This document shows positions 53,146 through 61,979 of a stretch of 64,000 nt of DNA, piece after piece. The notes under the pieces were generated by a model. That model searched no databases. It was not told the origin of the DNA and was given only the letters and a program-made list of their open reading frames with translations. How positions within the stretch are numbered: the stretch's first letter is position 1; the number at the start of each line of letters is the position of its first letter. The position numbers were made by a program, and so were the translations under genes. The DNA comes from Rhabdaerophilum calidifontis (GTDB lineage: Bacteria > Pseudomonadota > Alphaproteobacteria > Rhizobiales > Beijerinckiaceae): assembly GCF_008641065.1 (NCBI RefSeq), contig NZ_VTRS01000004.1:182307-246306 (forward strand), read 5' to 3'.

Positions 53146-53916
53146 ATGACCCGCATTCTCCTTTCCACCCTCGCCGCCACGGCGCTGATGACCGGCGCGG
53201 CCTCGGCCCAGATGGCCACCGCCCTGATCGGCCCGAACACGCTGACGACCTTCGACGCCAAGACCGGCAAGCTTGTGAAAAGCGTGACGGTCTCGGGCCT
53301 CGCGGCCATCGCCGGCATCGATGTCCGGCCGGCGGACGGGCTGCTCTATGCGATCGGCAATGACGGCACGGTCGCAACCGTCGATCCGATGACCGGCAAG
53401 GCGAGCCCGAAGGGGAAGCTCGAGCGTATGCCGCCGGCCGGCGTGAGCGTGACCGTCGATTTCAACCCGGTCGCGGACCGGCTGCGGGTGATCGGCGCCG
53501 ACGGCACCAACCTGCGCGCCAATGTCGATGACGGCAAGGTCGCGGTCGATGGCGGGCTGAGCTTCAAGTCCGACGATCCGATGGCCGGCAAGACGCCGAA
53601 GGTCGTCGCCGGCGCCTATTCCAATTCGGTCAGGGGCACGAAAGAGACCGCGCTCTACGATATCGACGCCTCGGGCACCTATCTCAAGCAGGCGCCTCCC
53701 AATGACGGAATCCTCAACACGCTGGGTTCGATCGGCGCCAGGGCCGAGCGCATCGCCTTCGACATCTATTCCGACGGCCAGGCCAATTGGGGCTTCGTCG
53801 TCACCGGAAAGGTGCTGTCGCGGCTCGATATCGCCAATGGCAAGCTCACCAAGGTCGCGGAGCTTCAGGGGCTCAACGGCCAGCCGGTGCGCGATATCGC
53901 CGTCTGGGCGAAGTAA
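53146..53916 (+). CDS. Secreted DUF4394 protein
   Basis: A 256-residue exported protein. Sec signal 1-21 ends ASA before QMATALIG. The mature part has repeated beta strands (AIAGIDVRPADGLLYAIGN, VTVDFNPVADRLRVIGADG, AGAYSNSVRGTKETALYDID) that look like a beta-propeller-type fold and fit DUF4394. Function is unknown; such genes are often near ECF sigma/anti-sigma pairs, as here. AAGGAGG is optimally placed before the ATG. A strong terminator follows. Confidence 0.88.
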   Translation: MTRILLSTLAATALMTGAASAQMATALIGPNTLTTFDAKTGKLVKSVTVSGLAAIAGIDVRPADGLLYAIGNDGTVATVDPMTGKASPKGKLERMPPAGVSVTVDFNPVADRLRVIGADGTNLRANVDDGKVAVDGGLSFKSDDPMAGKTPKVVAGAYSNSVRGTKETALYDIDASGTYLKQAPPNDGILNTLGSIGARAERIAFDIYSDGQANWGFVVTGKVLSRLDIANGKLTKVAELQGLNGQPVRDIAVWAK

Positions 53917-53933
53917 CGCCTCGCCCGGAGGCG

Positions 53934-53966
53934 GCGCGCGGGGCGTCCTGCCCGCGCCCCGCGCGC
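53934..53966. repeat. First of two tandem GC hairpins after DUF4394
   Basis: GCGCGCGGGGC and GCCCCGCGCGC pair over 11 bp with an 11-base loop, 17 bases after the stop codon. It directly precedes the stronger terminator hairpin. Confidence 0.5.
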
Positions 53967-53967
53967 G

Positions 53968-54005
53968 TCGCCGGCCATCGCTCCCCCGCGATGGCCGGCG
54001 ATTTT
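53968..54005 (+). terminator. Strong intrinsic terminator after the DUF4394 gene
   Basis: A 14-bp perfect stem (arms 53968-53981 and 53988-54001) closed by a TCCCCC loop and followed by TTTT. This is the clearest Rho-independent terminator in the window and separates DUF4394 from the moeA-like genes. Confidence 0.85.
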
Positions 54006-54060
54006 CGTTGTCGACGCCTGGGGTCTTGTCTCCGGTCCGCGCAGCGGCAATCCTCGCGGC

Positions 54061-55086
54061 ATGGCCGACCCGCATCCGCCCGCCCTTCTCTCCCTCGCCG
54101 CGACGCTCGATCCGGTTCTGGCGCAGCTCGCACCGGTTGCGCCCGTCGAGGTTGCGCCGGCGGCGGCGATCGGCGCCGTAGCCGCGACGACCATCCTCGC
54201 GCCGGGGCCCGTCCCCGCATGCGCACGGGCCCTGAAGGACGGATTCGCGGTCGATGCGGCCGCGACCGCCGGCGCCTCCGCCTATGAGCCGCTGCCGCTC
54301 GCTCCGCCGGCACGGCTGGTCGGGGCGGGTGAAGCGCTGCCGCCGGGCTGCGACGCGGTGCTGCCCGCCGATGCGGTGCAGATGGAAGGCGGGCTGGCGC
54401 AAGCGCTGGCCGCCGCCTTTCCCGGCGAGAATGTCCGCCTTGCCGGCGATGATCTCGCGGCGGGGGCGACAATCGCCACGGCCGGCACGCGGATCGGGCC
54501 CCGCGCGGCGCTGGCCGCGGCCCAGGCGGGGATTTCCCGGCTCCTCATCCGTCGGCCGCGCTTCAGGATCGCGGCGGAGGATGGCGCCGATCCCGGCCTT
54601 GCGGCGCTGATCGGTGCGCTGGCGGGCGCGTTCGGGCATCGCCCGGTCGCCGCGGGCGCGGAGCCCGACATCCTGATCCGCTGCGATGCCGGCGCTCCGC
54701 CCCGTCTCGCGGTCAATGGCGGCATCCCGGCCGGGCTGATGCTGACCCCCGAGGGCCGGCCGGTCCTGACGCTGGCGCCGCGCTTCGATGCCGCGCTGGC
54801 GGGGTTCCTCGTGCTCGGCCTGCCGATCCTGGCGGCGCGGGCGGGCCTCACACCGCCCCTGGAGGCCCTGCCACTCGCCACCAAGGTCAGCTCGGCAATC
54901 GGGATGAGCGACACGATTCTGCTCCGGCGCGTGGGGGCGGCCTGGCGGCCGCTGGCGACCGGCGCGATCCCGTTGCAGGCGTTGATGGAGGCGGAGGCCG
55001 TTGCAATCGCACCGGCGATGCTCGAAGGCTATGCCGCAGGAGAGGTGCTCGCGGCCTTGCGGCTCGGTGCGCTGCTGGGAGAATGA
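54061..55086 (+). CDS. MoeA-like protein, degenerate molybdopterin-transferase paralogue
   Basis: A 341-residue protein with MoeA-like organisation but heavily eroded motifs: ALKDGFAVDAAATAG for the usual RSxMDGYA, and GEALPPGCDAVLPADAVQ for the cofactor-binding loop. It lacks the STGDEL and SGGVSxG motifs of an active MoeA. It probably forms a partner or regulator of the next gene, whose ATG overlaps its stop by four bases. No good ribosome binding site precedes ATG 54061. Confidence 0.75.
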   Translation: MADPHPPALLSLAATLDPVLAQLAPVAPVEVAPAAAIGAVAATTILAPGPVPACARALKDGFAVDAAATAGASAYEPLPLAPPARLVGAGEALPPGCDAVLPADAVQMEGGLAQALAAAFPGENVRLAGDDLAAGATIATAGTRIGPRAALAAAQAGISRLLIRRPRFRIAAEDGADPGLAALIGALAGAFGHRPVAAGAEPDILIRCDAGAPPRLAVNGGIPAGLMLTPEGRPVLTLAPRFDAALAGFLVLGLPILAARAGLTPPLEALPLATKVSSAIGMSDTILLRRVGAAWRPLATGAIPLQALMEAEAVAIAPAMLEGYAAGEVLAALRLGALLGE

Positions 55087-57038
55087 CCATGGCGGAACCG
55101 CCCAAGCCCGCATCCGGACAAGGCGCCTTCACCGAGCAGGAGCAGTTTCTGGCGATCGCCACGCGCGAGGAGGCGATTGCCCGGTTCGACGCCGCCTTCG
55201 ACGCGCGTCCGCTCGGCGTGGAGACGGTGGCGCTGGATGTGGCGCCGGGCCGGATCCTGGCGGCGGATCTCGCGGCGCCGATCGACACGCCGCCCTTCGA
55301 CCGCTCGGTCGTGGACGGGTTCGCGCTGCGCGCCGCCGATGCCGCCGGCGCCTCGGAAGGCAGGCCGCTGGTGCTGGCGCTCAACCCGGAAAGGCTCGCC
55401 TGCGGCACAGCGCCGCGCCTTGCCGTCACACCCGGCACAGCCACGCCCATCGCCACCGGCGCGCCGATCCCGCGCGGGGCGGATTGCGTGGTGATGATCG
55501 AGCATAGCGAACCGGCCGGCGCGGCGGGCATCGCCATCCGGCGCGCCCCGGCGCCGGGCCAGAACATCGCCTTCGCCGGCTCGGACATTGCACGCGGTCA
55601 GATGCTGCTCCATGCCGGAACGCGGATCGGCGCCCGCGAGATCGGGATGATCGCCGCGATCGGGCTCGCCGCGATCCCGGTCTTCCGCCGGCCGCGCGTG
55701 GCGGTGATCTCGACCGGCGACGAACTCGTCGCGCCGGGCGCGCCGCTGCGGCCGGCCGCGATCCATGATTCGAACGGGCCGGTCATCGCCGCGGCTCTCG
55801 CCGAGAACGGTTGCGTCGCCGTCCGCCACGGTGCGATCCCCGACGATCCCGCGCAGCTCGAGGCCGCGATCCGCGCCGCGCATGCCGATTGCGACGCGGT
55901 GATCCTCTCCGGCGGCAGTTCGAAGGGCGCCGGCGATCTCACCTATCGCCTCGTCGCGGGACTCGGCGCGCCGGGCATCATCGTGCACGGGGTGGCGCTG
56001 AAGCCGGGCAAGCCGCTCTGCCTCGCACTCGCAGACGGCAAGCCGGTGATCGTGCTGCCGGGTTTTCCCACCTCGGCGATGTTCACCTTCCACGACATCG
56101 TCGCGCCGGTGCTCCGCCGGATGGCGGGGTTGCCGCCGCGCGCCGAGACCCGCGTCAGCGCCCGCGTGCCGGTGCGGCTCGTCTCGGAACTCGGACGGGA
56201 CGAATTCGTGATGGTCGCCCTGACCCGTGATCCGGACGGGCTCGTCGCGCATCCGGTCGGCAAGGGCTCGGGCGCGGTGACGGCCTTGGCGCAGGCGGAC
56301 GGCTTCCTGCGCATCCCCGCGCTCGCGGATTCGCTGCCCGCCGGCAGCGCGGCCGAGATCACGCTGTTCAACCGCGATGCCTCGCCGCCGGACCTCACGA
56401 TCATCGGCAGCCATTGCGCCGGGCTCGACGCGGTGGCGGCGGAACTCGCGCGCGCGGGGCTTGGCGCGCGGATCCTTGCCATCGGCAGCCTTGGCGGGCT
56501 CGCGGCGCTGCGGCGCGGCGAATGCGACATCGCGCCGATCCACCTCCTCGACCCCGCGACCGGGCGCTACAATCACCATCTCATCGATACTTCCCTGCGG
56601 CTCATTCCCGGCTGGCGGCGCATGCAGGGGCTCGTCTTCCGGCCGGATGACCCGCGCTTTTCGGGCAAGAGCGTCGAGGCGGCACTTGCGGCCGCGCTGG
56701 CCGATCCCGAATGCCTGATGGTCAACCGCAACCCCGGCGCGGGGACGCGGGTGCTGATCGACAGCCTCATCGGCGCGGCCCGCCCGCCGGGCCATTCCAA
56801 CCAGCCGCGCGCGCATCACGCGGTGGCAGCAGCGATCGCGCAGGGGCGGGCCGATTGGGGCGTGGCGATCGAACCGGTGGCGCGGGCGCTGGGGCTCGGC
56901 TTCCTGCCGATCGCGGAGGAACATTACGATTTCGCGGTCGCGGCGGCGCCACGCGCCCCGGCCATGATCGATGCCTTCGAGACGGCGCTCGCGGGCGCCG
57001 CGCCGGCACTGGCGGCGCTCGGCTTCCGGCGCGGCTGA
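55083..57038 (+). CDS. MoeA fused to a periplasmic-binding-protein-like domain
   Basis: 651 residues. The MoeA part (about 20-430) has [36 protein letters not shown] and the variant [10 protein letters not shown]; MoeA inserts molybdenum into molybdopterin. Residues 440-650 form a type-2 PBP-like domain ([42 protein letters not shown]) as found in ModE-related or LysR-effector folds, likely sensing molybdate or a cofactor. Tandem starts at 55083 and 55089. It is coupled to the degenerate MoeA-like gene. Confidence 0.88.
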   Translation: MTMAEPPKPASGQGAFTEQEQFLAIATREEAIARFDAAFDARPLGVETVALDVAPGRILAADLAAPIDTPPFDRSVVDGFALRAADAAGASEGRPLVLALNPERLACGTAPRLAVTPGTATPIATGAPIPRGADCVVMIEHSEPAGAAGIAIRRAPAPGQNIAFAGSDIARGQMLLHAGTRIGAREIGMIAAIGLAAIPVFRRPRVAVISTGDELVAPGAPLRPAAIHDSNGPVIAAALAENGCVAVRHGAIPDDPAQLEAAIRAAHADCDAVILSGGSSKGAGDLTYRLVAGLGAPGIIVHGVALKPGKPLCLALADGKPVIVLPGFPTSAMFTFHDIVAPVLRRMAGLPPRAETRVSARVPVRLVSELGRDEFVMVALTRDPDGLVAHPVGKGSGAVTALAQADGFLRIPALADSLPAGSAAEITLFNRDASPPDLTIIGSHCAGLDAVAAELARAGLGARILAIGSLGGLAALRRGECDIAPIHLLDPATGRYNHHLIDTSLRLIPGWRRMQGLVFRPDDPRFSGKSVEAALAAALADPECLMVNRNPGAGTRVLIDSLIGAARPPGHSNQPRAHHAVAAAIAQGRADWGVAIEPVARALGLGFLPIAEEHYDFAVAAAPRAPAMIDAFETALAGAAPALAALGFRRG

Positions 57039-57129
57039 GCGGGCTTCGGCGCGGACGAAGCCGGGGCTTGCGCGCCGGCCGGTTTCCGCTTCTGCTGGCG
57101 CTCCCTTCACGCTCAAGGCAGGCGGTTTC

Positions 57130-57786
57130 ATGCTCACGATCTACGGCGTCTCGCGCTCGCGCGCCTCGCGCAATATCTGGCTCGCGAACGAACTCGGCAT
57201 CCCGTTCCGGCAGGTGCCGGTGATCCAGTTCTACCGCCTCAAAGGCGCGCCGCCGCCCGGCACGCTGCATACGAAATCACCGGAATTCCTCGCCGTGAAC
57301 CCGAACGGGCACATCCCCTCCATCGAGGATGACGGGCTCGTCCTGCACGAATCGCTGGCGATCAACCTCTATCTCGCCAGGAAGCATGGCGGCCCGCTCG
57401 CGCCGCAGGATCTCCGGGAAGACGGGCTCGCGACGATGTGGTCCTTCTGGGCCGCGACCGAGGTCGAGCCGCATTCGATCCAGATCCTCTACCACATGGC
57501 CGCAAAACCGCCCGAGGAGCGCGACCCCGCCATCGCCGCCGCCGCGATCGAGGCGCTGCGGGCGCCCTTCGCCGTGCTCGACCGCGCCCTGGCGGCCGGC
57601 GGCGGCCGTGTGATGGGCGGGCGCTTCACGGTGGTCGATATCAACCTCGCCGAGGTGTTGCGCTATGCGCGGCCCGCGGCGGAACTCTGGCAGGCGGCGC
57701 CGCATGTCGAGGCCTGGCTGAAGCGGTGCCAGGCCCGCCCGGCCTTCATCGCGATGATGGAGCGCCGCAACGCCGAGCCGGAATGA
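57130..57786 (+). CDS. Glutathione S-transferase family protein
   Basis: A 218-residue GST. The thioredoxin-like domain starts [20 protein letters not shown], with Ser in the active-site region, [27 protein letters not shown] for the glutathione site, and a helical C-terminal domain. Substrate unknown. ATG 57130 follows AAGGCAGGCGG. It ends three bases before the convergent ribokinase gene, so there is no room for a separate terminator. Confidence 0.9.
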   Translation: MLTIYGVSRSRASRNIWLANELGIPFRQVPVIQFYRLKGAPPPGTLHTKSPEFLAVNPNGHIPSIEDDGLVLHESLAINLYLARKHGGPLAPQDLREDGLATMWSFWAATEVEPHSIQILYHMAAKPPEERDPAIAAAAIEALRAPFAVLDRALAAGGGRVMGGRFTVVDINLAEVLRYARPAAELWQAAPHVEAWLKRCQARPAFIAMMERRNAEPE

Positions 57787-57789
57787 GGC

Positions 57790-58689
57790 TCAGGCATATT
57801 CGGCGCGGCGGGGAATCGACGAGGCCGCGCCAGGCCGCGTGACGCTGATCGCGGCGGCGCGGTTGGCCCGCGCCAGGGCCGGTTCGAGCGCGAGCCCCTC
57901 GGCGAGGCCCGCCGCCAGCACGCCGACGAAGCAATCCCCCGCGCCGGTCGTATCGACGGCGCGCGCCGCGACGCCCGGCGCCGCCAGGAGCCGGCCCGCG
58001 TCGTCGAGGGCGAGCGCGCCGGCCCGGCCGCGCGTGACGACAACAACCTGCGCGGAATGGGTGCGCAGCCGCTCCATGCCGCTCCGGATCTCGACCGGCT
58101 CGGCCCCGGCTGCGACGCCCGCCGCCTCGGCGAGTTCGGTCTCGTTCAGCACCAGGATATCGGTGAGCGCGAGCAGGGCCGGTGCGAGCGGGCGGATCGG
58201 CGCCGGGTTGAGCAGGGTCCGCGCGCCCGCGGCGCGAGCCTGGGCGAAACCGGCCGCAACGAAGGCTTCCGGCACCTCGAATTGCGCAACGGCCACATCG
58301 CCGGGGACGAAGCCGATGGCTCCGGCATCCACCGCTTCCGGCGCCGCATTGGCGCCGGCAACGACCACGATCGCGTTCTCGCCGGCCGGATCGACCGTGA
58401 TCGTCGCGAGGCCGGTCGGCCGCCCGGAAACGGCGCGGAGATGCCGGAGATCGATTCCCTCTCCCGTCAGGAAGGCGCGCATCGCGGCGCCGAACCCGTC
58501 ATCACCGGTCGCGCCGACGAGCAGCACGGGCACGCCCGCGCGGGCGGCGGCCACGGCCTGGTTGGCGCCCTTGCCGCCCGGATGCTCGGCGAGCCCCAGG
58601 GCGGCAACGGTCTCGCCGGGGCGGGGATGGCGGGGAACGGCCAGAACGAGATCGCGGTTGACGCTGCCGAGAACGACGACGCGGCCCAT
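57790..58689 (-). CDS. rbsK: Ribokinase
   Basis: A 299-residue PfkB-family kinase. LGSVNRDLVLAVPRHPRPGETV and HPGGKGANQAVAAARAG fit ribokinase, the catalytic Asp is in DTTGAGDCFVGVLAAGLA, and NPAPIRPL and NETE are family-typical. It phosphorylates ribose to ribose-5-phosphate. No ribose transporter is nearby. It lies 12 bases downstream of infA on the same strand. Confidence 0.88.
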   Translation of the reverse strand: MGRVVVLGSVNRDLVLAVPRHPRPGETVAALGLAEHPGGKGANQAVAAARAGVPVLLVGATGDDGFGAAMRAFLTGEGIDLRHLRAVSGRPTGLATITVDPAGENAIVVVAGANAAPEAVDAGAIGFVPGDVAVAQFEVPEAFVAAGFAQARAAGARTLLNPAPIRPLAPALLALTDILVLNETELAEAAGVAAGAEPVEIRSGMERLRTHSAQVVVVTRGRAGALALDDAGRLLAAPGVAARAVDTTGAGDCFVGVLAAGLAEGLALEPALARANRAAAISVTRPGAASSIPRRAEYA

Positions 58690-58701
58690 GGTCGCGCGGG
58701 A

Positions 58702-58986
58702 TCAGCGGCGCTTGGGCGGCTGGCCCTTCATCGGCGGGCGGCCGCCCGGCGTGAAGCCGGAACTGGCATCCTTGTGGCGGAAGACGAGGCGGCCCTTCTC
58801 GAGGTCATAAGGCGACATCTCGACGGTAACGCGATCGCCCGCAAGCGTCTTGATGCGGTTCTTCTTCATCTTGCCGGCGGTGTAGGCGATGATCTCGTGA
58901 CCATTGTCGAGCTGCACGCGGAAGCGCGCATCGGGGAGCAATTCTAGCACCAGCCCCTCGAACTGGATCACTTCTTCTTTCGCCAT
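58702..58986 (-). CDS. infA: Translation initiation factor IF-1 with a basic tail
   Basis: A 94-residue OB-fold IF-1: [40 protein letters not shown] and [13 protein letters not shown]. The ordinary protein ends at about residue 72 (LVFRHK); this one continues with a Gly/Pro/Lys/Arg-rich tail ([14 protein letters not shown]). Tailed IF-1 copies occur in several Hyphomicrobiales, often as one of two infA genes. It follows cspA on the same strand. Confidence 0.95.
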   Translation of the reverse strand: MAKEEVIQFEGLVLELLPDARFRVQLDNGHEIIAYTAGKMKKNRIKTLAGDRVTVEMSPYDLEKGRLVFRHKDASSGFTPGGRPPMKGQPPKRR

Positions 58987-59027
58987 TCGCCAATCCTTCG
59001 TGCGATGCGGCGCGGATCACGCCGGAA

Positions 59028-59058
59028 CAGGAAGAAGCCGCTCCGAGGCCGGAACGGC
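59028..59058 (-). terminator. Terminator between cspA and infA
   Basis: On the minus strand GCCGTTCC, loop GGCCTC, GGAGCGGC (8 bp with one T-G pair) is followed by TTCTTCCTGTTCC. It lies 60 bases after the cspA stop and 50 bases before infA, so it could partly separate the two. Confidence 0.5.
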
Positions 59059-59117
59059 TCCATAAACGCTTGATGCCATGCGGCGCAAGGGCCGCGGCGG
59101 GCGGAGATTGTCCGCGA

Positions 59118-59327
59118 TCAGATCGCCTGGAGATTCACGGCCGCCATCTTGCCGGTACGGCGGTCGGCCTGAAGCTCGTAGGAAACCTTCTGGCCGTCGC
59201 GCAGGCCCTGGAGGCCCGAACGCTGCACGGCGCTGATATGGACGAAAACGTCCTTGCCGCCGTCATCCGGCTGGATGAAGCCATAGCCTTTTTGCTCATT
59301 GAACCACTTGACGGTTCCGGTGCTCAT
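59118..59327 (-). CDS. Cold-shock domain protein (CspA family)
   Basis: A 69-residue cold-shock domain: [15 protein letters not shown] (RNP1) and [10 protein letters not shown] (RNP2), ending MAAVNLQAI. It binds single-stranded nucleic acid as an RNA chaperone. GAAGGA precedes ATG 59327; ATG 59354 would add nine non-conserved residues. A recognisable promoter and a palindromic leader precede it. Confidence 0.95.
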   Translation of the reverse strand: MSTGTVKWFNEQKGYGFIQPDDGGKDVFVHISAVQRSGLQGLRDGQKVSYELQADRRTGKMAAVNLQAI

Positions 59328-59360
59328 GGGTCGGTCCTTCGGGATATCGTTCAAGACTGC

Positions 59361-59378
59361 TCGGGCCCATGGGCCCGA
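59361..59378 (-). promoter_or_regulatory. 18-bp perfect palindrome at the cspA transcription start
   Basis: TCGGGCCCATGGGCCCGA lies 34-51 bases before the cspA ATG and just downstream of the predicted -10, so it spans or directly follows the expected transcript start. It could be an operator or a 5' hairpin. Confidence 0.45.
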
Positions 59379-59381
59379 TCG

Positions 59382-59410
59382 GTTATCGTAAGAGGGCCGG
59401 AAGATTCCAA
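59382..59410 (-). promoter_or_regulatory. Predicted sigma-70 promoter of cspA
   Basis: On the minus strand TTGGAA (59405-59410) and GATAAC (59382-59387) are separated by exactly 17 bases, 55 bases before the ATG. This predicts a start near 59375 and a leader of about 48 bases. Confidence 0.5.
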
Positions 59411-59540
59411 ACCCCGATGGTCGATTGGAGAATCAGTCTGAACGTGCGCCCGGTAGTCCCAAAGCAGCCCAGTCGTCCGGCCAAGTCGATGCGGCATTCA
59501 TAGCCGCAAACCGCGATTTCCACAACTCCCGGCGCGCGGA

Positions 59541-60851
59541 TCAGGCCGAAAGTCCGAGAACGCCGCCGATTCCGGCCAGCAGCGCGAGCATGCGCAGCAT
59601 CGGCCATTTCAGGCCGAAGGTCAGCAGCAATGCCAGCGCCGCGAGCGCCAGCGCCCATGGGTCGAGCGCGCCCGCCGGCATCAGCGTCGAGAACGGCCAG
59701 GACTCGACCCGGACCGGGGCGGCGAAGAACAGCACGACCCCGAACCGCGCCGCCACGGCGGCGATGATGCCGACAACCGCAGCGCTGATCCCCTTGAGCG
59801 CCGCGGTGAGCACGGGGCTGCGCGTGACCCGGCCGAGCAGCGGCGCGCCGGCGAAGATCCAGAGAAACGAGGGGGCGAAGGTCGTCCAGAGCGCCATCAG
59901 CCCCGCGAGCCATGCGAGCACCGCGCCCCCGGCCTTGCTGCCGGCCAGGAACGCGATGAAGAGGTTAACGCGGATCGTCGGCCCCGGCGTCGTCTCGGCC
60001 AGGCCGAGCGCGTCGATCATCTGCCGCGCATCGGCCCAGCCGCGCCGCACTCCCTCCTCGGTAAGGTAGGCGAGCAGCGCATAGGCGCCGCCGAAGGTGA
60101 TCACCGCCAGTTTCGAGAAGAACAGGCCCGTCTCGACCAGGAGATGCTCGTCGCCGAGGATCAGCGCCGCCAGGATGACCGGCAGCCACCAGGCGAGGAG
60201 CGACAGGGCCGCCGCCGGCAGCACGCCGCCGGGCCGCACCGCACCCGCATCCCCCGTCGGGGCCACGGGATCGCGCCCGGCAAGCAGGATGCCCGCCAGC
60301 GCCGCGAGCATCACCACCACCGGGAACGGCAGAACCGTGAAGCTCATCCCCAGGAACGCCGCCAAGGCGAGGAGCCGGAAGGCCGGACCGGCGAGCCCAC
60401 GCCCCGCGAGCCTCCGCACCGCCTGCAGGATGATCGCCACCACCGCCGCCTTGATGCCGAGCAGCAGCCCGGCGATCACCGGGATATGCGCGCCGAACAC
60501 ATAGGCCTGCGCAAGCAGCAGGATCAGCAGCGCGCCCGGCGCGATGAAGAGCAGCCCCGAAACCAGGCCGCCCCCGACGCCGTGGAGACGCCATCCGATA
60601 TAGGTCGCGAGTTGCTGCGCCTCCGGCCCCGGCAGCAGGGTGCAGAAATTCAGGCCGTCGAGAAAATCGCGCTCGGCGACCCAGCGCTTCTCGTCGACAT
60701 AGATGCGATGCATCATCGCGATCTGGCCCGCCGCGCCGCCGAAGGCCAGGCAGCCGATCCGGAACGAGATCGCGAGCAGCTCTGCCCGCGAGGGCGGCGG
60801 CGCGAGCGGCGCTTCCTCGCGCACCGCCGCGCCCATGGCCTTGACGATCAT
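59541..60851 (-). CDS. chrA: ChrA-family chromate/anion transporter, two-domain form
   Basis: A 436-residue membrane protein with two homologous CHR halves: the first has GCLAFGGAAGQIAMMHRIYV and GLNFCTLLPGPEAQQLATYIG, the second SKLAVITFGGAYALLAYL and LGLAETTPGPTIRVNLFIAFL. About ten to twelve membrane segments are visible. ChrA exports chromate, probably by exchange; many relatives have no shown chromate role. ATG 60851 is preferred; others are at 60836 and 60911. It is last in the M20-otnK-otnC-mgsA run. Confidence 0.9.
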   Translation of the reverse strand: MIVKAMGAAVREEAPLAPPPSRAELLAISFRIGCLAFGGAAGQIAMMHRIYVDEKRWVAERDFLDGLNFCTLLPGPEAQQLATYIGWRLHGVGGGLVSGLLFIAPGALLILLLAQAYVFGAHIPVIAGLLLGIKAAVVAIILQAVRRLAGRGLAGPAFRLLALAAFLGMSFTVLPFPVVVMLAALAGILLAGRDPVAPTGDAGAVRPGGVLPAAALSLLAWWLPVILAALILGDEHLLVETGLFFSKLAVITFGGAYALLAYLTEEGVRRGWADARQMIDALGLAETTPGPTIRVNLFIAFLAGSKAGGAVLAWLAGLMALWTTFAPSFLWIFAGAPLLGRVTRSPVLTAALKGISAAVVGIIAAVAARFGVVLFFAAPVRVESWPFSTLMPAGALDPWALALAALALLLTFGLKWPMLRMLALLAGIGGVLGLSA

Positions 60852-60916
60852 GCCCCCTGTCGTCCTCCTGCTGGCCTGTGTTTCCGCCCGGGCCAGCGCG
60901 CCGCCGGTCACCGGAA

Positions 60917-61297
60917 TCAGCCCGCCAGCAGCCCCGCCGCCACGAACAGATCCGCCGTCGAGCGGCTGAGCGCGATCGGGACGTCATAGACCACCGCCAG
61001 ACGCAGGAGCGCCTTGATGTCGACGTCATGCGGCATCGGCGAGAGCGGATCGATGAAGAAGATCACGCCGTCGATCCGCCGCTCGACGATCAGCGCGCCG
61101 ATCTGCTGGTCGCCGCCAAGCGGCCCCGATGCAAGCCGCGTGATGCGCAAGGTCGGGCAGCGCTCGCCGACCACCTTGCCGGTGGTGCCGGTGCAGAACA
61201 GCACGTGTGGCGCGAGGCCGGCCTCGTTTTCGGCCGCCCAATCGGCCAGCGCATCCTTCATCCGGTCATGCGCGACGAGCGCCAGCGTCTTGGCCAT
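60917..61297 (-). CDS. mgsA: Methylglyoxal synthase
   Basis: A 126-residue enzyme turning dihydroxyacetone phosphate into methylglyoxal and phosphate. Asp63 (SGPLGGDQQ), Asp83 and His90 and Asp93 (FIDPLSPMPHDVDIKAL) match E. coli Asp71, His98 and Asp101 in spacing (27 and 3 residues). ATG 61297 follows GAAGG; TTG 61306 is the alternative. It lies 12 bases after otnC, whose product releases DHAP. Confidence 0.93.
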   Translation of the reverse strand: MAKTLALVAHDRMKDALADWAAENEAGLAPHVLFCTGTTGKVVGERCPTLRITRLASGPLGGDQQIGALIVERRIDGVIFFIDPLSPMPHDVDIKALLRLAVVYDVPIALSRSTADLFVAAGLLAG

Positions 61298-61309
61298 CGG
61301 TTCCAACCT

Positions 61310-61966
61310 TCACCAGTCGAGATCGAACGCCGTCCGGAGTTCGTCGATTTCCGCGTCAGTGAGATGACGCAGCCGCCGCTCTCCCAGGAGCAGATAGATC
61401 CGCGCGGTCTCCTCGAGTTCCTCCGCCGCCGCCACGGCCGCCGCGAGGCTCTCCCCGGCATTCACCGGGCCATGGTTCCGCAGCAGAACCGAGCGATACC
61501 GGCCGCCCAGCGCCCGGATCGCCGCGCCGATCGCCTCCGAGCCCGGCCGGAAATAGGGCAGAACCGGCAGATGCCCGACACGCATCACGAAATAGGGCGA
61601 GAAGAGCGGGATCGGGTCGATCGCCGGCAGATCGTCGAGATAGGACAAGGCCGCGGCATGGGTCGAATGCAGATGCACCACCGCCTCGGTGCCGGGGCGC
61701 GTCTCGTAGAAGGCGCGATGCATCGCCACTTCCTTGGTCGGCCGATCGCCGGAGACATGGCGGAATTCGGCGTCGAGCCGGGCGAGCCGCGCCGGATCGA
61801 GCCCGCCGAGGCCGGCATTGGTGGGGGTCACGAGATAACCGTCATCCAGCCGCACGGAGAGGTTGCCCGCGGTGCCGATCGCGAGGCCGCGGGCATGGAG
61901 GGCGCGCCCCGCCTCGACCAGCGCCTGCCGCAGCGCGGCTTCGTCACGCAGCGCCGCGCCGCTCAT
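61310..61966 (-). CDS. otnC: OtnC-like class II aldolase (3-oxo-tetronate 4-phosphate decarboxylase)
   Basis: A 218-residue class II aldolase/adducin protein. GLAIGTAGNLSVRL, the metal His pair in VVHLHSTHAAALS and the third His in LLRNHGPVNAG are in place. Next to an OtnK-type kinase it is best read as OtnC, which decarboxylates 3-oxo-tetronate 4-phosphate to DHAP and CO2. ATG 61966 is preferred; the frame upstream runs into otnK. Confidence 0.88.
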   Translation of the reverse strand: MSGAALRDEAALRQALVEAGRALHARGLAIGTAGNLSVRLDDGYLVTPTNAGLGGLDPARLARLDAEFRHVSGDRPTKEVAMHRAFYETRPGTEAVVHLHSTHAAALSYLDDLPAIDPIPLFSPYFVMRVGHLPVLPYFRPGSEAIGAAIRALGGRYRSVLLRNHGPVNAGESLAAAVAAAEELEETARIYLLLGERRLRHLTDAEIDELRTAFDLDW

Positions 61967-61979
61967 GCCCGGGCCCCGT

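Noticed and set aside
52957..55113. A 900-residue minus-strand protein including the sigma factor
   Set aside because: Only the last 184 residues match a sigma factor. The rest is a shadow of the plus-strand DUF4394 and MoeA-like genes and has antisense-type composition.
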